In this document: piece after piece, positions 1-8,219 of the stretch
Position numbering within the stretch: the stretch's first letter is position 1
Layout of the letters: each line of letters begins with the position of its first letter
NCBI RefSeq assembly: GCF_900100875.1
Contig: NZ_FNKQ01000002.1
Coordinates: 914,395 to 978,394 of the forward strand
Reading direction: 5' to 3'
Source of the DNA: Halopelagius longus
GTDB taxonomy: Archaea > Halobacteriota > Halobacteria > Halobacteriales > Haloferacaceae
Length of the DNA: 64,000 nt
Notes under the pieces: generated by a model
Seen by the model: only the letters and a program-made list of their open reading frames with translations
What the model was told of the DNA's origin: nothing
Databases searched by the model: none
Made by a program: the position numbers and the translations under genes

Positions 1-575
1 ACCGCCCCGAGCACCGCCGCCAGACCCGCGAGCGCGACGGCGGGCGAGAACTGCGTGAGCAAAAGCGGCATCAAAAGCAACGTCGCCCCGAGGGGGACCA
101 ACACCGTCGTCCGCAGTTCCTCGTCGGCGAGGAACTGCTTCAGCAGGTAGTACGTCGATTCGATGTCGTGGGCCTGCCTGACGACCACCCGGTCGACGGA
201 GTCGATGCGGAGGCGACTCTCTATCACCGGCACGACGCGTTCGTCGCCGGCGCTGTCGATGACGACGATGGTCGATTCGGGGTCGTACTCCTCGACGAGT
301 CGGTCCACCTGCGCGGCGAGCGACCGGTCCGCGCCGACGAGCGAGTCGCTCCCGCCGGAGACGACGGCGACGACGGCGTCCTCGTCGCCGTCCCGCAGGT
401 CCCTGACGACGCGGAGCGACTCCAAGAGGCAGTTCACGCTCGAGTCCTCCGGGTCCGCGAGCCCCACCTCCGTCACGAGCGATTGGACGGCCTCCCACCC
501 GACCACGGGCGTCTGGAGGCCGGCCTTCCGCCCGATGTCGTTCGACCGGTCGACGCAGAGGACGAGCGTGGTCAC
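1..575 (-). CDS. DUF373 family membrane protein (partial, C-terminus beyond window)
   Basis: The minus strand is open from a GTG at 575 to the window edge, giving about 191 residues. The N-terminus reads VTTLVLCVDRSNDIGRK and is followed by an alpha/beta domain with the segment VVAVVSGGSDSLVGADRSL and a later VVIDSAGDE. These are typical of the archaeal DUF373 family, whose function is unknown. A hydrophobic segment (VLVPLGATLLLMPLLLTQF, near residue 165) begins the membrane-spanning C-terminal half, which lies outside the window. An in-frame stop six codons upstream of the GTG fixes the start. An AT-rich TTTTAACTA sequence just upstream on the minus strand may be its TATA box. Confidence 0.8.
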   Translation of the reverse strand, partial: MTTLVLCVDRSNDIGRKAGLQTPVVGWEAVQSLVTEVGLADPEDSSVNCLLESLRVVRDLRDGDEDAVVAVVSGGSDSLVGADRSLAAQVDRLVEEYDPESTIVVIDSAGDERVVPVIESRLRIDSVDRVVVRQAHDIESTYYLLKQFLADEELRTTVLVPLGATLLLMPLLLTQFSPAVALAGLAAVLGA

Positions 576-659
576 AACCGTGCGAACGTCTCACTTAGTT
601 AAAACGCTCCCGGTCGTCGCGGGCGAACCGTTATCGGGCGAGAGTCCGTCGAGTCGGCC

Positions 660-1064
660 ATGCGACGAGACGCCGTCTCCAGCGGTACCGAGTGGGAACC
701 GAAGGTGGGGTACTCCCGCGCCGTCCGGACGGGCGAGACGATTCGCGTCTCCGGAACGACGGCGACGGACGAGGACGGCGACGTGGTCGGCGTCGGCGAC
801 GCGGGCGCACAGACGAGACAGGCCCTCTCGAACGTCGTCTCGGCCGTCGAGGAACTCGGCGGGGGAGTCGAAGACGTGGTGCGGACCCGGATGTACGTCG
901 TCGACATCGAAGAGTGGGAAGCCGTCGGCGAGGCCCACGGGTCGTTCTTCCGCGACGTGCCGGTTCGTCCCGCCTCGACGATGGTCGAGGTGAGCCGACT
1001 CGTCGACCCGGAACTGCTGGTCGAAATCGAGGCCGAAGCGGTGGTCGAACCGAGCGAAGGCTGA
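660..1064 (+). CDS. RidA/YjgF family enamine/imine deaminase-like protein
   Basis: A 134-residue protein of the usual RidA length. RidA proteins hydrolyse reactive 2-aminoacrylate and other enamines or imines released by PLP enzymes in the cytoplasm. Family features are YSRAVRTGETIRVSG near the N-terminus, QTRQALSNVVSAVEELGG in the central helix, RTRMYVVDIEEWEAVG, and the C-terminal VRPASTMVEV, where Arg103 and Glu110 align with the active-site Arg and Glu. The gene stands alone, divergent from the DUF373 gene with an 84-bp gap. Substrate preference among RidA subgroups cannot be told from the sequence. Confidence 0.9.
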   Translation: MRRDAVSSGTEWEPKVGYSRAVRTGETIRVSGTTATDEDGDVVGVGDAGAQTRQALSNVVSAVEELGGGVEDVVRTRMYVVDIEEWEAVGEAHGSFFRDVPVRPASTMVEVSRLVDPELLVEIEAEAVVEPSEG

Positions 1065-1202
1065 GCGCGGTCGGAACCGAAACCGAAAGTCCGCGGTCCG
1101 TTCGTCGGCCGTCACAACCGTCACCCCCTCAGAGGCGTACCGATGCCTCTCGGACGAGTGAAAAACGTCTCCGAAACGTAGAGAGAGAAAGAACCGGCCG
1201 GC

Positions 1203-2126
1203 TTAGAGGAGCCCCGTCTTCTGGAGCTTCATCAGGTCCTCGGTGTCGAGGGTCTCGCCTTCCTTGAACTTCTGGTAGATCTCCTCGGCCTCCTCTTTGG
1301 CCGCTTCGCGCTCCTCGGCGCGTTCGGCGTCGCGCTCCTGCTCTTCCTGCTTGTCGAGCTCGCGGAGGCGCTTTTGGACGCGGACGAAGTCCTCGTGGTG
1401 GCGGTCGGCCGCCTCTTGGGCTTCGACGAAGAGTTCGTGCATCGCGTCGGCCTTGTCGCGGATGTCGTCGGCCTCTCGGTAGGCCTCGATCATCTGGTTG
1501 TGGTGCTCTTGGGCCTTGTCGGCGAGCTCGGTCACCTTCTGGTGGTGCTGGGACGCCTCGGAGCGAACCTCCTCGGCCTCCTCGATGAGCTCTTCGAGTT
1601 CACCGCTCTCTTCGACCTTGTCCTTCTTCTGACGGAGCTGCTCGCGCTTGTCCTCGATCTTCTCGATGAGTTCGCGCTCGTCTTCCGTCGAGAGGACCTC
1701 GGTCTGCTGTCGGAACTCGAGCTGCTCGATCTCCTCTTTGAGCTCGTCGATGTCCTTCCCGTCGTTGAGCTCGAGGTCCTGCTTCATCTCCTCGACTTTG
1801 TCGAAGAGTTCGTTGGCCTCGGCGTTGAGCTCGTTGCGCTTGTTCTTGTGCTCCTGAACCTGCTCGTTGAGCGAGTCTCGCTGCTCTCGGTGTTCTTGTG
1901 CCTCGTCGACCTTCTCGCGAGTCTTCGCGTTCAGGTCGTCGCGCTTGGACGCGCGCTCGGAGGCCATCTGATTCAGGTCGTTACGACGGTCGCGGAGCTG
2001 CCCCGCGAGTTTGATAAGCTCGCCTTTCGAACCGTCTTCGAGCTTGTCGTCTGTGAGTTCGACGTTGTCGGATTCGTCGAGCTCTTGTACGTCGTATTCT
2101 TGGAGAACGTCTTGCTTTGTCACCAT
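1203..2126 (-). CDS. COG1340-type archaeal coiled-coil protein
   Basis: A 307-residue protein that is almost entirely charged heptad-like coiled coil from about residue 25 to 290, rich in Glu, Lys, Arg and Gln, for example in LKEEIEQLEFRQQTEVLST. It has no signal peptide and no membrane segment. The length, continuous coil and short C-terminal EGETLDTEDLMKLQKTGLL match the archaeal family COG1340, for which no firm function is known; a structural or RNA-linked role is only conjecture. The ATG at 2126 is preceded by a long AT-richer leader. The minus-strand TTTATATGC near 2277-2285 is a likely TATA box and implies a 5' UTR of more than 100 nt. Confidence 0.85.
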   Translation of the reverse strand: MVTKQDVLQEYDVQELDESDNVELTDDKLEDGSKGELIKLAGQLRDRRNDLNQMASERASKRDDLNAKTREKVDEAQEHREQRDSLNEQVQEHKNKRNELNAEANELFDKVEEMKQDLELNDGKDIDELKEEIEQLEFRQQTEVLSTEDERELIEKIEDKREQLRQKKDKVEESGELEELIEEAEEVRSEASQHHQKVTELADKAQEHHNQMIEAYREADDIRDKADAMHELFVEAQEAADRHHEDFVRVQKRLRELDKQEEQERDAERAEEREAAKEEAEEIYQKFKEGETLDTEDLMKLQKTGLL

Positions 2127-2513
2127 GCGTAATCAAACCTCGATACCATCACCGCTCCGGACAAGGCGGCCGCTCCTTGTGATGCTGCCGACCGTGGATA
2201 AGAATTCCCGATCATTCTGCGTGCGGTTCCGCCGGAACGCCGGAGGCGCTCTGGTACTCTCTACTTGACCCTGTCCGCATATAAATCCTTCGGTGATTTC
2301 GAGGGTGAAAAGAGGTACCACACACCTCGAACGCGGCGTGCTACGCCGTATCAACCGCCGGGGGAGTGTATATAAAATACTGAGCGTACCGTACTCGGTC
2401 GCCCGCGGTTCCCGTCCGCGGAACGGTCGCTCCCGTTCTCCCGACGCCCGTATCGCGTCCGGGTCTCGCGCCGAACCGGACTCGCTTTACCGCGGCGACG
2501 GCGACGACGAACC
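2127..2513. promoter_or_regulatory. Divergent promoter region (387 bp, no gene)
   Basis: This gap separates the coiled-coil gene (minus) from the DUF371 gene (plus). A strong plus-strand TATA (TATATAAAAT, about 2368-2377) would start transcription near 2400. A minus-strand TTTATATGC (2277-2285) fits the coiled-coil gene. Between the two lies an inverted repeat, TTCGAGG at 2298-2304 and CCTCGAA at 2325-2331. Short reading frames here have no protein-like features. Both transcripts would have leaders of about 100 nt or more, long for haloarchaea. Confidence 0.5.
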
Positions 2514-2951
2514 ATGACCGAACGACGCGAAGTCGTCCGCGCGCGCGGACACGAGAACGTCTCGGCCGAACACGCGAGCACGTTCGAGGTGACGTCGGAC
2601 GATTGGCTCACGCCCGCGGGCGACTGCATCCTCGCGGTCGAAGCCGACAGGGTACCCGCGGACTTCGACGAGGCGTTCGTCGAGGCGTGCCGCGACGAAG
2701 ACGCGACGATTACGGCGGAAGTAACAGTCGAAACAGACGATGGAAAGACGTACGAGCAGACTGTTACGGGGCGGGGCCACCCGGACCTGACGTTCGAGAA
2801 CGACCGGAGTCACGTCGGGCGGACGAGCGACTACGTGGACGACCGAACCGTCCTCGTCGGCGCCGAGGGGGCCGCCGCGGACTTCGACCGCGAACTCGTC
2901 GCCGCCCTCGCCGACGGAGCGTCCCTGACGCTGACGCTCACCGTCGAGTGA
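2514..2951 (+). CDS. DUF371 family protein
   Basis: A 145-residue protein starting MTERREVVRARGHENVSA. It matches the archaeal DUF371 (COG2090) family: the conserved GHENV near the N-terminus, HASTFEVTSDDWLTPAGDC, a central GRGHPDL, and the DDRTVLVGAEGAAADFDREL repeat-like motif near the C-terminus. It is a compact cytoplasmic beta-rich protein of unknown function, widespread in archaea. It has its own TATA element at about 2368 and stands 63 bp upstream of the nth-like gene, so co-transcription is possible. A T5 run (2984-2990) in that gap may be a weak terminator. Confidence 0.85.
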   Translation: MTERREVVRARGHENVSAEHASTFEVTSDDWLTPAGDCILAVEADRVPADFDEAFVEACRDEDATITAEVTVETDDGKTYEQTVTGRGHPDLTFENDRSHVGRTSDYVDDRTVLVGAEGAAADFDRELVAALADGASLTLTLTVE

Positions 2952-3014
2952 TCCGCCGACCGCCGGAACCGAGCGACCGGGCGGTTTTTCGCCGCGGCGG
3001 CCGAACCCTCGCCC

Positions 3015-3824
3015 ATGCCGGAGGAACCCGCGGAGAACATAAGCGGCGGCGAGGCCGGCGGCGGCACCGCCGCGGTGTTCGAAGAGAGGGACGCGGAGAC
3101 GCGCGCGGAGGCCGTCGTAGACGAGTTAGGCAGACTGTACTGGCGGAAAGCCTACGGCGGACAGGACGCCTTCGAGTGTCTCGTCCGGACGATTCTCAGC
3201 CAGAACACGAGCGACAAGGCGAGTCAACCGGCCCACGACGAACTGATGGCTCGGTTCGGACCGGCCGAGGAACTCGCCGAGACGTTGGCGGAGGCCGACA
3301 GGGAGGAGATAGCCGACGCCATCTCCGCGGCGGGACTGTACAACCAGAAGTCGAAGATGATACGCGGCGCGGCGCGGGAAGTCGTCTCCGAGTTCGGCGG
3401 CACCGAGGGGTTCGACGCCTACGTCCGGGAGGAAGACCCCGCCGCCGTCCGCGAGCGGTTACTGGAGATTCACGGCGTCGGCCCGAAGACGGCCGACTGC
3501 GTCTTGCTCTTCGCCGGCGGCCGGGGCGGCGTCTTCCCCGTGGACACGCACGTCCACCGAATCTCGCGCCGATTGGGCGTCGCGCCGCCGGACGCCGACC
3601 ACGAAGAGGTGCGTCAGTCGCTCGAACGCGACGTACCCGCGGCGAAGTGCGGGTTCGGCCACACCGCGATGATTCAGTTCGGTCGCGAGTACTGTTCCGC
3701 CAGAAAGCCCGCCTGCCTCGACGGACTCGACGCGTGTCCGATGGCGGCGCTCTGCGATAGGGTCGGCGTAGAGCCCGAATCCGGCGAGGTGGTGGACCCC
3801 GCGGAGGCGGCGCCCGCCGACTGA
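3015..3824 (+). CDS. Endonuclease III-like DNA glycosylase (HhH-GPD), divergent paralogue
   Basis: A 269-residue base-excision-repair glycosylase/AP-lyase candidate. It carries the HhH-GPD core: LSQNTSDKA (about 61-69), the helix-hairpin-helix HGVGPKTADCVL with catalytic Lys158, and FPVDTHVHRISRRLG with catalytic Asp177. Four cysteines (227, 234, 241, 247) form a C-x6-C-x6-C-x5-C set, while classical EndoIII has C-x6-C-x2-C-x5-C. The [4Fe-4S] loop therefore seems to be expanded by four residues. A second, canonical EndoIII is encoded at 57779-58465, so this copy may have a different lesion specificity (inference). An acidic, glycine-rich N-terminal extension of about 20 residues precedes the fold. 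Confidence 0.85.
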   Translation: MPEEPAENISGGEAGGGTAAVFEERDAETRAEAVVDELGRLYWRKAYGGQDAFECLVRTILSQNTSDKASQPAHDELMARFGPAEELAETLAEADREEIADAISAAGLYNQKSKMIRGAAREVVSEFGGTEGFDAYVREEDPAAVRERLLEIHGVGPKTADCVLLFAGGRGGVFPVDTHVHRISRRLGVAPPDADHEEVRQSLERDVPAAKCGFGHTAMIQFGREYCSARKPACLDGLDACPMAALCDRVGVEPESGEVVDPAEAAPAD

Positions 3825-3875
3825 CGCCCGAGAAGTCGCTCCCTTACTCGGCGGAGGGACCCGGTAACGTCAGAC

Positions 3876-3920
3876 ATTATCGCGGCGTCTCGCGTCTCCG
3901 AAGCCCGACGCCGCAATAAT
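3876..3920. repeat. Long hairpin: 14-bp arms with one mismatch, 17-nt loop
   Basis: The left arm ATTATCGCGGCGTC (3876-3889) is the reverse complement of the right arm GACGCCGCAATAAT (3907-3920) except for one position. The hairpin lies in the 252-bp gap after the nth-like gene and before the HalOD1 gene. It lacks a following T run, so it is not a textbook terminator. It could be an operator, an RNA structure or a remnant of a small mobile repeat. Confidence 0.6.
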
Positions 3921-4076
3921 CGGAGGGTTAACCGTCGGCACGTACTGACAGTAAGGGATTTTCTCATATTAACGGTCATCGCACTTTATGTGGGGATAGA
4001 GAGTAGCGGGTCGGTGAGAAAACAATGGTATTCGGAGACATGAGTCCACACCGAGTACGCCCCCGGGGGGGAGACG

Positions 4077-4400
4077 ATGGTTGAGGACGGAGTCGGCGGG
4101 AGGGACCCGTCGGCACCGGCGGACGAGTACCACGCGATGCACGACTGGTCGGACGACGAACCGCTGAGTTTCAGCGTCGTCCGGGCGGTGTCGATGCTCG
4201 CGGGGAAGGAGCCCGAGGCGTTACAACCGCTGTACGAGGTCATCGACCCCGACGCGCTCGACTCGTTGTTCACCGACAAGGCGGGACGCAACGGGACGCT
4301 CTCCTTTTCGCTCGACGGCTACGACGTGACCATCCACGCCGACGGGAGCATCGTCGTCGAACGCGCCGACGCGAACTACCCGTCCGGACCGTCGCCCTGA
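4077..4400 (+). CDS. HalOD1 output-domain protein
   Basis: A 107-residue protein whose body (residues 20-100) fits the haloarchaeal HalOD1 output domain: a SFSVVRAVSMLAGKEPEALQPLYEVIDPDALDSLF-type helix pair followed by beta strands with TLSFSLDGYDVTIHADGSIVV. HalOD1 is found alone or attached to response-regulator receivers and is presumed to be a signalling output module; its partner is unknown. The start is supported by the purine-rich GGGGGGAGACG immediately upstream. A TATA-like CATATTAA lies near 3965. It is transcribed convergently with the secreted-protein gene, 10 bp apart. Confidence 0.8.
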   Translation: MVEDGVGGRDPSAPADEYHAMHDWSDDEPLSFSVVRAVSMLAGKEPEALQPLYEVIDPDALDSLFTDKAGRNGTLSFSLDGYDVTIHADGSIVVERADANYPSGPSP

Positions 4401-4410
4401 CGGGTCGGGG

Positions 4411-4881
4411 TCAACACGCCCTCGTCTCGACGCCCGACACCGGCGACTCCTCGGAGGCGTACGACGACCGGTCCTCGCCGAGAGACGAGAACATCGGGAG
4501 GTCGAACGAGTAGTCGAACAGTATCGCGAACCGAGAGAACGGGTTCGAGAGGAACGCCCCGGCGTCGCCGACGCCGTCGAAGACGACGCCCGTCTGAAGC
4601 GAGATGATGCTGGCGTTCAGCGCGGTGCCGCGGGCTTCGAGGCCGAGTGCTCCTTCGCCGCCGAGGTTCGAGAACAGCGACGTGTGGACGATCATCGAGA
4701 TGCCCGGACCCTCCGTGCCGACGCCGAGTTCGTGACCGCCGGGCGGGAAGCACCGCTTCTCGCCGGCGTCCGAGGCCGCCCCGGAGTTAGACGACTGGGC
4801 GGCGACCGGACCGACGACGGGCGCACCCAACGTCGCCAAGAGAACGACTACCGCGGTAACAGTTCGTATCGAGCGTCGCAT
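4411..4881 (-). CDS. Secreted haloarchaeal protein (DUF7332-like)
   Basis: A 156-residue protein with a clear Sec-type signal peptide: MRRSIRT, a hydrophobic core AVVVLLATLGAPVV, and a likely cleavage after GPVAA near residue 28. The mature part is small-residue rich, contains two cysteines (CFPPGG and the C-terminal RAC) and has beta-like segments such as GISMIVHTSLFSNLGGEGALGLEA. No catalytic motif is visible. It resembles a haloarchaeal family annotated DUF7332, as far as I can recall; the function is unknown. It lies 45 bp downstream of mgsA on the same strand and may be co-transcribed. Confidence 0.7.
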   Translation of the reverse strand: MRRSIRTVTAVVVLLATLGAPVVGPVAAQSSNSGAASDAGEKRCFPPGGHELGVGTEGPGISMIVHTSLFSNLGGEGALGLEARGTALNASIISLQTGVVFDGVGDAGAFLSNPFSRFAILFDYSFDLPMFSSLGEDRSSYASEESPVSGVETRAC

Positions 4882-4926
4882 ACTCCGGTGTTCGGCGGGG
4901 AGGTGTTAAGCGTCGGGTTACGATTC

Positions 4927-5322
4927 TCAGCGGTGAGATTTCGACTCCGATTCGAGCTGTCTGACCAGTTCGTCGAGGATGGCGTCGGCGCTAGAGAGGT
5001 TCGTCGCGAGGGGAATGGAGTGGACGTCGGCGATGCGGAGAAGCGCCGTGATGTCGGGTTCGTGCGGTTGGGCGGTCAGGGGGTCCCGCAGGAAGAAGAC
5101 GCCCGCGCAGTTCTCGTCGGCGATTTCGGCCCCGATCTGCATGTCGCCGCCGATGGGACCGGACTGCTTGCGTTCGATGTCGAGGCCCGTCTCCTCTTGG
5201 AGTCGCTTCCCCGTCGTCCCGGTGGCCATCAGGTCGAACCGCTCGAGGTCCTCCTTGCGGTTCTTCGCGAACTGGATGAGTTCCGGCTTCTTCTCGTCGT
5301 GAGCGATGAGCGCGAGACGCAT
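4927..5322 (-). CDS. mgsA: Methylglyoxal synthase
   Basis: A 131-residue cytoplasmic enzyme that converts dihydroxyacetone phosphate to methylglyoxal and phosphate. Family signatures are the N-terminal LALIAHDEKK (His8), the phosphate-binding ATGTTGKRL, and the catalytic SGPIGGDMQIGAEIA with Asp60. These are followed by FFLRDPLTAQPHEPDI and the DVHSIPLATNLSSAD segment conserved in bacterial MgsA. The length is slightly below the bacterial norm of about 150, the difference lying at the C-terminus. It sits upstream of the secreted-protein gene and downstream of fttA on the same strand, with a 116-bp gap to fttA. Confidence 0.93.
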   Translation of the reverse strand: MRLALIAHDEKKPELIQFAKNRKEDLERFDLMATGTTGKRLQEETGLDIERKQSGPIGGDMQIGAEIADENCAGVFFLRDPLTAQPHEPDITALLRIADVHSIPLATNLSSADAILDELVRQLESESKSHR

Positions 5323-5438
5323 GGCTCAGTCTGGGGGGAGAGCGGGCTTGAATGTTGGCCGCGACGCGGGCGACGAGACACGAGAGCGAAAACGAAGCGC
5401 GACCGAGTCGGGCGCGACCACTCGCGACGCCTACGCGG

Positions 5439-7361
5439 TCACTTGAAGCGGAACGTTTCGAGGTTCTTCGGCGCGAACGTCCGCATGTTGTAGTTGTGAT
5501 AGAGCGCCGACGAGAGGTCCTGCACGGAGCGTTCGTCGCCGTGGACGCAGAGCACCTTCTCGGGTCGGGGGTTCATCGTCTTCACGAAGTTCTCAAGTCC
5601 CTGCCGGTCGGCGTGGCCGGAGAACCCGTCGACGGTTTCGACGTCCATCTTCAGTTGGAGCGTGTCCGAACGGCCCATGCCGTCGCGGCCGTTGACGGGA
5701 ATCTCGTCCCACCCGTTCTGGATGCGTCGGCCGAGGGTCCCCTGGGCCTGGTACCCGACGAACACGAGCCGGGAGTCCGGTTCGGGACCGATGTGGCGGA
5801 GCCACGACATGATGGGCCCGCCCGTCACCATCCCCGAGGTGGAGAGGATGATGCACTGGTCGCCGTCGGCGACTTCCTGCCGTTCCTCCTCGCCGCCGTC
5901 GATGTGGTTGAACTCGTCGGCGAGGAACGGGTTCTCGTCCTCGTGGAAGATACGGTCGCGGAGTTCGTCGCGGAGGTACTCGGGGTACGTCGTGTGGATG
6001 GCCGTCGCCTCCCATATCATCCCGTCGAGGTGGACGGGCATGGAGGGAATCTTCCCGGACCGCATCGCCTCTTCGAGGACGAGCATGATCTCCTGGGAGC
6101 GACCGACCGCGAAGGCGGGGATGAGTATCTTCCCGCCCTCCTCGTACGTCTCGTTGATGATGTCGATGAGGTGCTCTTCGGAGTCCTCCTGGTCGGTCTG
6201 GTAGTCGTTCCGACCGCCGTAGGTGGATTCGAGAACGAGCGTCTCGACGCGCGGGAAGTCGTTGACCGCGCCGTTGAACAGGCGCGTGTCGTCGTAGTGG
6301 ATGTCGCCGGAGAACGCGACGTTGTAGAGGCCGTCGCCGATGTGGAAGTGCGAGACGGCGGACCCGAGGATGTGGCCCGCGTTGTGGAACGTGAGCTTCA
6401 CGTCCGGCGCGATGTCCGTCACGTCGCCGTACTCGAGCGGGATGCAGTGTTTGATGGCTTCGCGGACCATCTCGGAGTCGTACGGTGGCGTCCGGCCCTC
6501 CTTGGCCGCCACGTCGAGGTAGTCCAGCGTCAGCAGTCCCATCAGGTCGCGGGTCGGTTCGGTCGTGTAGATGGGGCCGTCGTACCCGTACTTGAACAGA
6601 AGCGGGATGAGCGCGGAGTGGTCGAGGTGGGCGTGCGTCAGGACGACGGCGTCGAGCGAGTTCGCGCCCGCGCCGAGGGCCTCCGGCACCTGCAGGTACG
6701 GCACGTCGTCCGAGCCCGGCTTGTCGCCGCAGTCCACGAGGATGCGCGTCTCGGGCGTCGAGACGATGAACGAGGCGCGACCGACCTCGCGGCAGCATCC
6801 GAGCGTCGTGATGCGGACCCACTCGTCGTCGGAGAGCTGTTCGCGGTGAATCTGCCGGCCGACCCGTTCGAGAATCTGCCGCCGGTCGTCGCGTTCCTGC
6901 TTCAGGAAGTTCCGGACGTTCGAGACCGTCGAGGACTCGATGGGCGGCGTGCGGACGACTTCCGGCGTCCACCCGACCTGCTGGGTTATCTTCCGGAGCG
7001 TCGACCCGTGGCGGCCGATGACCATCCCGGGCTTCGACGCCTCGATGACGACTTCGCCGGTGTCCGCGTGGAAGTCGAGGTCCGTGACGCCCGCTTCCTC
7101 CGGGATGACGTCGAGGATCTGTTCTTCCGCGTTACGGGGACTCGAAAGCGCCTCGGGGTCGGGACGGACCGTGATTCGCTTCCGCAGTTTACTGGCGAGT
7201 TTCCGGATGAGGTCGCCGTTCTGCGCGAACTTCTTCGGGTCCCGAGTGTAGACGACGAGTTCCGGCCCTTCGTACTTCACGTCCGACACCGAGATGTCGG
7301 ACGGCAGTTCGTTCGTAATCTCTGCTTTCAATTCCTCAAGTTGCTTATCTACTGAACTCAT
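5439..7361 (-). CDS. fttA: FttA/aCPSF1: beta-CASP ribonuclease and archaeal transcription termination factor
   Basis: A 640-residue protein of the usual aCPSF1 length. Domains in order: an N-terminal KH region (1-175, with GMVIGRHGST around 112-121), a metallo-beta-lactamase domain (from about 182, zinc motif THAHLDH at 242-248, further ligands around HNAGH and SGDIHYDD), a beta-CASP insertion, and the C-terminal GFSGHADRQ and LCVHGDE motifs. In archaea this protein binds U-rich RNA 3' ends and cleaves and releases the transcript from RNA polymerase. The ATG at 7361 is followed by MSSVDKQLEELKAEITNELP, the family's conserved N-terminus. It is single-copy housekeeping. Confidence 0.96.
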   Translation of the reverse strand: MSSVDKQLEELKAEITNELPSDISVSDVKYEGPELVVYTRDPKKFAQNGDLIRKLASKLRKRITVRPDPEALSSPRNAEEQILDVIPEEAGVTDLDFHADTGEVVIEASKPGMVIGRHGSTLRKITQQVGWTPEVVRTPPIESSTVSNVRNFLKQERDDRRQILERVGRQIHREQLSDDEWVRITTLGCCREVGRASFIVSTPETRILVDCGDKPGSDDVPYLQVPEALGAGANSLDAVVLTHAHLDHSALIPLLFKYGYDGPIYTTEPTRDLMGLLTLDYLDVAAKEGRTPPYDSEMVREAIKHCIPLEYGDVTDIAPDVKLTFHNAGHILGSAVSHFHIGDGLYNVAFSGDIHYDDTRLFNGAVNDFPRVETLVLESTYGGRNDYQTDQEDSEEHLIDIINETYEEGGKILIPAFAVGRSQEIMLVLEEAMRSGKIPSMPVHLDGMIWEATAIHTTYPEYLRDELRDRIFHEDENPFLADEFNHIDGGEEERQEVADGDQCIILSTSGMVTGGPIMSWLRHIGPEPDSRLVFVGYQAQGTLGRRIQNGWDEIPVNGRDGMGRSDTLQLKMDVETVDGFSGHADRQGLENFVKTMNPRPEKVLCVHGDERSVQDLSSALYHNYNMRTFAPKNLETFRFK

Positions 7362-7570
7362 AACTGAGTGGCCTCGCCCGGTGCGTTACGGGCGGTGTCG
7401 GAGAATCGCTGCCTCGAAAGCTGCCGACCGGTGCCGATACGCCTATCGGGGGACGGTCGGGCCCGGTCGTCGATTGAGAGAGCATAGTCAACGAGTACGG
7501 TGGTATCTCTGGCTATCCTGACTGCGGGAAGAGGCAGGGAAAACCCGCTTACTCGGAGGTACTTTCTCGT

Positions 7571-7581
7571 CGGTATAAAAG
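7571..7581 (+). promoter_or_regulatory. TATA box of the 160-residue gene
   Basis: GGTATAAAAG is a strong haloarchaeal TATA element. Initiation about 25 bp downstream, near 7605, would leave a short leader before the ATG at 7623. Confidence 0.5.
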
Positions 7582-7622
7582 CCTTCGCAAAGTGGAAGCC
7601 TTCGGACGTGTAGACCAGTGGT

Positions 7623-8105
7623 ATGGAACTGACACCGGAGGCCGTCGAACGCGAGGCGGAGTGGGTGCGGAACCGCGGCGACGCGGTGGTTCCCCTGATA
7701 AACGACACTCGAACGCGGTTGGGCGAACTGTTCGGCACCGACGTGGGCGAGGTGACGCCCGCGGCGTACCGCGAGGAGGTAGACGCCGTGTTCGAGGACG
7801 GCGAGGTGGCGGTGAACGTCGCCGGGTTCGTCCGCATCCTCCGCGAACTCGACGTGGAGGGCGACTACCCCGGATTCGTCGTGGACGAGATTCTCGGGCG
7901 CGAACTCGCCGCCACCGTCGCGGGCGGACACCCCCTCTCGCTTCTCGCGCAGGCGACGTTCCACTTCGCGGACGTCCGCACTCACACCGAGGGGCGCGCG
8001 GGCGCGGACGACTTAGACGCCGCCCTCGCGGCGGGGTTTCAGACGCGGCTACCGGGGTGGTCGTGGCGAGACGGCGACAGTCCGTTCGCCGTCCGACGCG
8101 ACTGA
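7623..8105 (+). CDS. Conserved haloarchaeal protein of unknown function upstream of proS
   Basis: A 160-residue soluble protein beginning MELTPEAVEREAEWVRNRGD. It is mostly helical, with no transmembrane segment, zinc motif or known catalytic signature. The segment EVAVNVAGFVRILRELDVEGDYPGFVVDEI is the best-conserved-looking part. The C-terminus GWSWRDGDSPFAVRRD ends in a basic tail. I do not recognise a functional family. It has its own TATA box at about 7572 and lies 114 bp before proS on the same strand. Confidence 0.65.
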   Translation: MELTPEAVEREAEWVRNRGDAVVPLINDTRTRLGELFGTDVGEVTPAAYREEVDAVFEDGEVAVNVAGFVRILRELDVEGDYPGFVVDEILGRELAATVAGGHPLSLLAQATFHFADVRTHTEGRAGADDLDAALAAGFQTRLPGWSWRDGDSPFAVRRD

Positions 8106-8219
8106 GGCGGGCGCGAACGCGGCGCGCGTCGCCGACGGACGGCCGCGAGTCCCCGGAACGGGCCGCCGCAGTCCGGCGCTTCGGGGTCTTTAAGAGTTCG
8201 CTGGGGCAAAGCGAGGGTA

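Noticed and set aside
1374..2132. Long plus-strand reading frame opposite the coiled-coil gene, rich in Leu and Val
   Set aside because: It mirrors a Glu/Lys-rich coiled coil on the other strand; high GC at third positions keeps the antisense frame open. No start context or family features.
5352..7355. 667-codon open frame antisense to fttA
   Set aside because: It is a shadow of a well-supported gene with low-complexity Arg/Val/Asp content.
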